Position numbers and translations under genes: made by a program
Notes under the pieces: generated by a model
Told to the model about the DNA's origin: nothing
What the model saw: the letters and a program-made list of their open reading frames with translations, nothing else
Databases searched by the model: none
Shown here: in pieces, positions 63,001-64,000 of the stretch
How the letters are laid out: every line of letters begins with the position of its first letter
Numbering within the stretch: position 1 is the first letter of the stretch
NCBI GenBank assembly: GCA_964369225.1
Contig: CAYJER010000006.1
Coordinates: forward strand, 18,980-82,979
Direction: 5' to 3'
Source of the DNA: SIG603 sp964369225
GTDB lineage: Bacteria; Bacillota; Clostridia; Oscillospirales; Acutalibacteraceae
DNA: 64,000 nt

Positions 63001-64000
63001 TGTAAGCCTGCTTTGTTATTACCACTTTTTAGTGTATTTGTGCCATCTAATGTAAGCATTACATTTGAAGTTCCCTGAATGTCAAATGCTGTAGCATTAT
63101 CTATGCCTGAAACATCTATGTTTACATTGTTGATTGTAACATTATGTGTTCCACTTTGAACTATTATTATGCTTTTAACTGGCTGGTCTTTATCACCATT
63201 AATAGTAAATTCACCTGTGTAATCAAACCAAACTGTTCCATGACCTGTGCTATATTGCTTTATTTCACCATATTGTCTTAGAAAAATGGTATTTTCTCCT
63301 ATATTTAGGCTTGGGTTTGCAACCGCAGCTATATACTTTCTCACATTTGTGAATGTGTTTAAGCCTTCTGTTATATTAAATGCTTTGCTAATAACAGCAA
63401 TTCCCTTTATACCTACTTGAGTTTCACCACCTGTTTCGACAGTGTAGTTACCTGTAGCAACATTTGCGAACGCTATAGATTTATAGTTAATTGTTGGGGC
63501 ATACTCATAAGTATTTGTGCCATCTGTTACTTTAGTAGCTGTGTTTGCTGTAACTGTAGTCTCATAGTTTAGCATAATTATATTGGCTGCTGTTTCACCT
63601 GCTGGTGCTGTAATAGAGTTATCGCTGTCATCTATTGCATTTCTTGTGCCGTCTGATACTGCTATTACTGTGGCTGTGTTAGAAATTGAAATTTCTCCGC
63701 CTGCACCATTATATCCACCGCCGATGCCTGCTCCATTAGTACCACCTGTGGCTGTGACTGTTCCACCGCTTATAGTTATTGTTCCGCCTGAACCACCATC
63801 TCCACCGCCGATGCCTGCTCCATAATCTCCGCCTGTGGCTGTGACATCTGCTGTACCGCTTATTGTTATTGTTCCACCTGAACCATATCTTCCACCGCCG
63901 ATGCCTGCTCCCAATCTTCCGCCTGTGGCTGTGACTGTTCCACCGCTTATAGTTATACTTCCGCCATCTGCGACTGTTTCATCTCCTGTGTACTCATATC
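57066..64000 (-). CDS. Giant tandem-repeat surface protein, N-terminus beyond the window
   Basis: At least 2310 codons, open to the window end; the apparent start at 63914 is only a TTG inside the repeat. The body is about six units of roughly 330-370 residues. Each has a stretch like TGGSNGAGIGGGRDGSSGTI repeated 3-4 times, a spacer (ETVANIIMLNYET...NTYEYAPT), and a beta-rich part (GEFTITGDNEETTNTITIES, AFDIQGTSNVTLTLDGTNTL). The repeats look like beta-helix or carbohydrate-binding repeats. The C-terminal 450 residues are unique, with two or three Ig-like or sugar-binding-like domains (EISITVKADKNADSGETHVV, YKIVFGEELTYYFIVTE). No dockerin or LPxTG is at the C-terminus. It is probably a secreted adhesin or polysaccharide-binding protein. 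Confidence 0.8.
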   Translation of the reverse strand, partial: YEYTGDETVADGGSITISGGTVTATGGRLGAGIGGGRYGSGGTITISGTADVTATGGDYGAGIGGGDGGSGGTITISGGTVTATGGTNGAGIGGGYNGAGGEISISNTATVIAVSDGTRNAIDDSDNSITAPAGETAANIIMLNYETTVTANTATKVTDGTNTYEYAPTINYKSIAFANVATGNYTVETGGETQVGIKGIAVISKAFNITEGLNTFTNVRKYIAAVANPSLNIGENTIFLRQYGEIKQYSTGHGTVWFDYTGEFTINGDKDQPVKSIIIVQSGTHNVTINNVNIDVSGIDNATAFDIQGTSNVMLTLDGTNTLKSGNNKAGLQVISNASVEIKGTGSLTATGGSNGAGIGGGRDGSSGTITISGTADVTATGGSNGAGIGGGYGGSGGTITISGTADVTAEGGSFAAGIGGGRNGSGGEISISNTAKVIAVSDGENPAIEDSDNTITAPAGETVANIIMLDYETEVIANTATKVSDGTNTYEYTPTKDYKSIAFANVATGNYTVETGGETQVGIKGIAVISKAFNITEGLNTFTNVKKFEGATVDATSLDIANGSIILREELGVLQYKQGSSDWTNYTGEFTITGDNEETTNTITIESGTHNVTISNVNINVSVTYNAVAFDIQGSSKVNLTLTDGTANILKSGMNKAGLQVQSSDTETATVIIDGTGSLLAQGGESGSGIGGGHNDNGGNVTITGGTITATSVEYGAGVGGGNIIISGEANVTAQGGDHAAGIGGISNFNGENITISGTATVTATGGDYAAGIGGGRYKTSENITISGEATVTAQGGAEGAGIGCGDGSFGGTGTIAIGSDATVIAVSDGTYEAISEKITNPTGETVANTIMLYYAETVEVNTATTVTDGTNTYEYSPTKAYKSIAFTVENTGDYTVNKADTLQQAKNSSGVEVNVLNISSGINNFTQVKNNTLAIADPSLDIANGNITLKEESGVLQYKQGADTEWTKYTGEFTITGDNEETKNTITVLSGTHNVKISNVNINVSETSGATAFDIQGTSNVTLTLDGTNTLKSGNNKAGLQVQTKNGNTATVEIKGTGSLTAQGGGGGAGIGGESVGSGGNITITDEATVIATGGIWAAGIGGGNKGSGRNITITGEAKVTATGGFYAAGIGGGNNGAGGNNGAGGNITISGGTVTAKGGDKGAGIGGGDDGSGGVITIVNTAKVIATSNGTKPAIEDTDGTIQNSEGEEISILELSYLLETNNTKVILNDTVKYDYISSENYKNIAFVLDNETYKVETDTFEQTGIKDTENRTSEFALTTGINLYEDVRNAITETVENPEVNIVNGGLYLAVSDTVKIFKVGTSEWKTYTGEITVSGETTTNTVTVVSGQHDVTINNVNINVSKTSGATAFDIQGTSNVTLTLDGTNTLKSGNNQAGLQVQTKDNNTATVEIKGTGSLDAIGGDYAAGIGGGYEYTGDETVADGGSITISDEVTVTATGGDYGAGIGGGYNGSGGTITISDEVTVTAEGGDYGAGIGGGFYGSGGNIEISNTAIVIAVSDGTRNAIDDSDNTITAPAGETVANVIELNYNETVTANTATKLTDGTNTYDYSPTIAYKSIAFTVENTGEYTVKKADALQQAKNSDDVEVNVLNISSGLNNFTEVKDNTLPVVKNNPSLDIANGNITLREESGVLQYKQGADTEWTNYTGEFTVTGDNEETKNTITVLSETHNVTIKNVNINVSETDNAIAFDIQGNSNVTLTLDGTNTLKSGSNKAGLQVQTKDGNTATVEIKGTGSLTAEGGKNGAGIGGGWNGAGGTITISGVTVTATGGYGGAGIGGGRDSSGGTITISGEATVTAIGGSWAAGIGGGYYGLGGNISISNTAKVIAVSDGARPAIEDRDSTITTPTGGTHPIIMYLQYATSVSDTAFSNESTTIAQYVAEDGKTYKMIAVSGLETAVNYTVTTDTKPQEGTKNSTTSNIFTLGLGLNTFTNVKEYITNSLSVNVIDKAVYGPFTSSSEISAEILQNASFTMTIESKGTEAEKINSTSPIKQGTRLILKDFSASVAKYYFYVLPTDVYTVELTEFIQMGTASTKYVKQEAEINKYHIIVDNSVNNMETGAASYEFSNGLNKSVNIAYKAKEVPAKLTTSVSSGANEISITVKADKNADSGETHVVAIQGIDLTGLAVRSEGDIRLQGDNIFVRDVTTTETTVTIVGLDAQDYDLVMKLYTVLDSEKDYPPVNKLVDIEHETITVTDTAVESDLVIIENNSSFPTVGDELEYTLNKQSDYKVEQKQADGSYKDVTTDFADTDPSDLVVAIIIPQLASEGTYKIVFGEELTYYFIVTE
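58440..64000 (-). repeat. Long intragenic tandem repeats
   Basis: DNA segments recur nearly unchanged: for example the stretch around GTTTAAGCCTTCTGTTATAT occurs at 62387 and 63357, and CTTCCGCCATCTGCGACTGT at 59654 and 63958. Such repeats can expand, contract or be mis-assembled. Confidence 0.85.

Overview
The window reads as a chromosomal piece of a low-GC, Gram-positive-type anaerobe of the class Clostridia, probably a gut or rumen member related to the cellulosome-bearing Ruminococcaceae/Oscillospiraceae. The reasons are strong AGGAGG ribosome sites, a T-box leader, DnaD and DnaI-type primosome genes, the Firmicutes glgB-glgC-glgD-glgA operon, a hydrogenase-like iron-sulfur protein, and dockerin and cohesin domains. 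A run of 10 N inside a repeat (48350-48359) shows that this is a scaffolded draft assembly.

Layout. 1-1433 holds the start of a tsaC/Sua5 gene, prfA and a DUF951 gene, all on the minus strand. 1683-5081 holds a secreted dockerin protein and a DUF2238-like membrane protein. 5355-9801 holds ileS, a lipoprotein gene and an isoleucine-type T-box leader that now lies 1 kb upstream of ileS. 10195-22685 is a surface and secretome block: an anchored metallophosphatase, a cohesin-dockerin adaptor, a giant beta-helix protein and a membrane-anchored cohesin. 23017-29459 has a small orphan gene, tRNA-Met and tRNA-Glu, a lipoprotein gene, the dnaD-dnaI pair and a secreted SH3/GH24 lysozyme. 29584-29920 is a complete type I toxin-antitoxin-like locus that automatic ORF callers would miss. 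30181-35892 is the glycogen operon. 36439-39699 holds a sulfatase, a small hypothetical gene, a UPF0291 gene and a DUF4358 lipoprotein gene. 39893-43007 is a five-gene DRTGG / ATPase / hydrogenase-like / DRTGG / PHP cluster. 43383-45035 holds a GNAT gene and prfB. 45410-49538 holds a GH116-like glycosidase, a rhamnose mutarotase and a UroD-like protein. 50018-53711 holds a solute-binding protein fused to a peptidoglycan-binding domain, and a GGDEF-EAL protein with a structured leader. 53757-56886 holds an XRE regulator, a broken SLOG-family gene and uvrB. 57066-64000 is one enormous internally repeated surface protein that runs off the end.

The most striking feature is a dense family of dispersed intergenic elements. 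A hairpin module of about 80 bp begins TGTAGGGG and ends CCCCTACA. Each arm is itself palindromic, and the arms change sequence together between copies. A mobile-looking element of about 165 bp (ends CAGACGTG / CACGTCTG, 9-bp target duplications) carries one such hairpin and is found inserted into the centre of other such hairpins, giving hairpin-in-element-in-hairpin nests. A second repeat (heptamers of the GTGAAAA type plus a palindrome around AATCCGCAAGGATT) often adjoins them. No transposase is present in the window, so the elements would have to be moved in trans. Single-arm versions sit just downstream of stop codons, where they may serve as terminators.

The extracellular genes suggest a small cellulosome-like system: dockerin proteins could bind an adaptor bearing both cohesin and dockerin, and this could in turn dock on a membrane-anchored cohesin. 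Which cohesin binds which dockerin is inference.
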